A DNA stretch of 64,000 bases. It comes from Chloroflexota bacterium (lineage in GTDB: Bacteria; Chloroflexota; UBA11872). Shown in pieces: positions 62,909-64,000 of this stretch; position 1 is the stretch's first letter; the number at the start of each line of letters is the position of its first letter. The notes beneath the pieces were generated by a model. That model was given only the letters and a program-made list of their open reading frames with translations, had not been told where the DNA came from and did no database searches. The stretch lies in contig JAPOYR010000002.1 of NCBI GenBank assembly GCA_026706485.1, forward strand, positions 62,001-126,000, written 5' to 3'. Made by a program: the position numbers and the translations under genes.

Positions 62909-64000
62909 ATGGCGGCGAACGGCGGGCCAAGCGATCAATCGGCGGCGGGGGCGCCTGGAACCAAGAGCGACGGCGGCGCGAGCGCCAATCGCAAGCTCAG
63001 GCGCGGCCTGATCCTCGGTGGCGCGGTGGTGGCGGCCAATACGGCTCTGGCGGGACGGCTCTGGCAACTCCAGGTCGTAGAAACCGAGACCTACCAGGAG
63101 CAAGCGGCGCGAAATCGTCTGCGAACCGAACCGGTGCGGCCGGTCCGCGGTCTGGTGTTTGACCGCAACCGCGAGCCGTTGGTGCGCAACGTCCCCGTGT
63201 TCGGTGTATGGGTCACACCGGCCGACGTGCCCAAGTCTCGCGAAGGCTCAATCATCGCCAGCCTGGCCGCCCTCACGGGGGAGCAACCCGACGACGTGCG
63301 CCTCAAGTTGTCGCAAGCCCGCTACGACCCGGGGCGCCCGGTGCAGGTGGCGGCGGACGTGCAGCGGGACTCGGCGCTGGCGATCGAGGAGCGACGCCAC
63401 GACCTGCCGGGCGTGCAGGTTCGTTCCGGGATTCGTCGGCACTATCTCCACGGCGACATCTTTGGGCACATGCTGGGATTCGTCGGTCCCGTTCCGGCCG
63501 AGTCGCTGGAGGAATACCAGGCGCTTGGCGTGGGCTTCGACGAAACGGTCGGGCTGGCGGGCCTGGAACGCCAATTCCAGGGGGCGCTGCGCGGTGCCGA
63601 CGGCTCGCGGAGAGTCCAGATCGACGCGCTGGGGCGCGAGCTAAGCGAGATCGAATCCGAAGCGCCGGTCGAGGGACGACACCTCGTGCTGACGGTCTCC
63701 GTTCGCGAGCAGCGGGCCATCCGCGAGATTCTGGCGCGGCATCTGGCCCTCCGTGACTCCGGCGCCGGGGTCGCCGTCGTCATTCGACCGGAGGACGGAT
63801 CGATCGTGGCGCTGGCCAGCCTGCCGGACTACGACAACAACGCCTTCGGAGTGGGCGGAGATCCCAGCGTGCTGACGCGGCTGGTCACCGATCCGCGCCG
63901 CCCCCTCATCAACCACGCGGTGGCCGGCCTCTACCCGCCCGGATCCAGCTACAAGGTCATTGCGGCCTCGGCGGCGCTCGAAACGGGGATCGTCTTGCCG
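62909..64000 (+). CDS. mrdA: Penicillin-binding protein 2 (5' part, cut by window end)
   Basis: The first 364 residues; the frame is open to the last base. A low-complexity cytoplasmic tail (about 1-28) precedes one membrane helix (LRRGLILGGAVVAANTALAG). Then RTEPVRPVRGLVFDRNREPL opens the PBP dimerisation domain, FGHMLGFVGPVPAESLEEYQ follows, and the transpeptidase starts with GVAVVIRPEDGSIVALASLP. The active-site S-x-x-K is in YPPGSSYKVI (Ser 346, Lys 349). The KTG and SxN motifs lie beyond the window. Five bases after mreD; elongation-specific transpeptidase of the mre operon. Confidence 0.95.
   Translation, partial: MAANGGPSDQSAAGAPGTKSDGGASANRKLRRGLILGGAVVAANTALAGRLWQLQVVETETYQEQAARNRLRTEPVRPVRGLVFDRNREPLVRNVPVFGVWVTPADVPKSREGSIIASLAALTGEQPDDVRLKLSQARYDPGRPVQVAADVQRDSALAIEERRHDLPGVQVRSGIRRHYLHGDIFGHMLGFVGPVPAESLEEYQALGVGFDETVGLAGLERQFQGALRGADGSRRVQIDALGRELSEIESEAPVEGRHLVLTVSVREQRAIREILARHLALRDSGAGVAVVIRPEDGSIVALASLPDYDNNAFGVGGDPSVLTRLVTDPRRPLINHAVAGLYPPGSSYKVIAASAALETGIVLP

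Overview
The window is GC-rich, densely packed bacterial chromosome with no rRNA. A member of the Chloroflexota (SAR202- or Dehalococcoidia-like, or a related marine or sponge-associated lineage) fits best. This is inference from the gene mix: an amidohydrolase/Rieske pair, LUD-family Fe-S protein, livJHMGF transporter, ERG24-like reductases, a secreted solute-binding protein with an N-terminal domain I associate with Chloroflexota, and typical GC-rich palindromic repeats. No phylogenetic marker was compared. Many genes start with GTG that overlaps the upstream TGA (GTGA), a local signature of tight translational coupling.

Layout. (1) 1-2645: the end of an integrated element, with two excisionase-like HTH proteins and a tyrosine integrase whose 3' end runs into a tRNA-Arg(TCG). 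(2) 2.7-11.1 kb: cell envelope and exopolysaccharide genes: an M23 peptidase, a YihY-type membrane protein, then a compact cluster of GT4, WcaJ-like sugar transferase, GT4, two short Wzz-like proteins and a CpsD-like ATPase that has lost a normal P-loop. (3) 11.2-13.1 kb: aldo/keto reductase, rplU-rpmA and tRNA-Ala(CGC). (4) 13.1-16.1 kb: a small island between two near-identical complete tRNA-Ala(CGC) genes, carrying a large HEPN protein and an RHH/PIN toxin-antitoxin pair. (5) 16.2-28.1 kb: purC, a HAD phosphatase, an FAD oxidoreductase, methyltransferases, a Phd/PIN toxin-antitoxin pair with a clear operator, an AstE-like/RimK/RimB-like cassette, and katG. (6) 28.2-34 kb: an amidohydrolase, two tandem ERG4/ERG24-type reductases, and a response-regulator pair of which one carries a SpoIIE phosphatase.

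(7) 34.2-40 kb: an orphan peptide-type binding protein, a repeat-rich intergenic array, a FIST sensor, a hydroxyisobutyrate-dehydrogenase-like enzyme and a cupin. (8) 40.1-45.4 kb: a complete branched-chain amino-acid-type ABC transporter, livJ-hairpin-livH-livM-livG-livF. (9) 45.4-57.1 kb: a beta-propeller lipoprotein, methyltransferase/phosphoesterase pair, Rieske/amidohydrolase pair, pyruvate kinase coupled to a LutB-LutA-like fusion and an HD phosphohydrolase, then GNAT, cyclase-family and NUDIX genes. (10) 57.2-64 kb: PHP phosphoesterase coupled to Lon, then the rod-shape operon mreB-mreC-mreD and the 5' part of mrdA (PBP2), cut by the window end.

The features most worth follow-up are the tRNA-Ala-bracketed HEPN island, the tandem sterol-reductase-like membrane enzymes, the exopolysaccharide export module with a degenerate kinase-like protein, and the integrase/tRNA junction. 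I did not find a clearly new multi-gene system. The HEPN island is the best candidate, and it is only a candidate.
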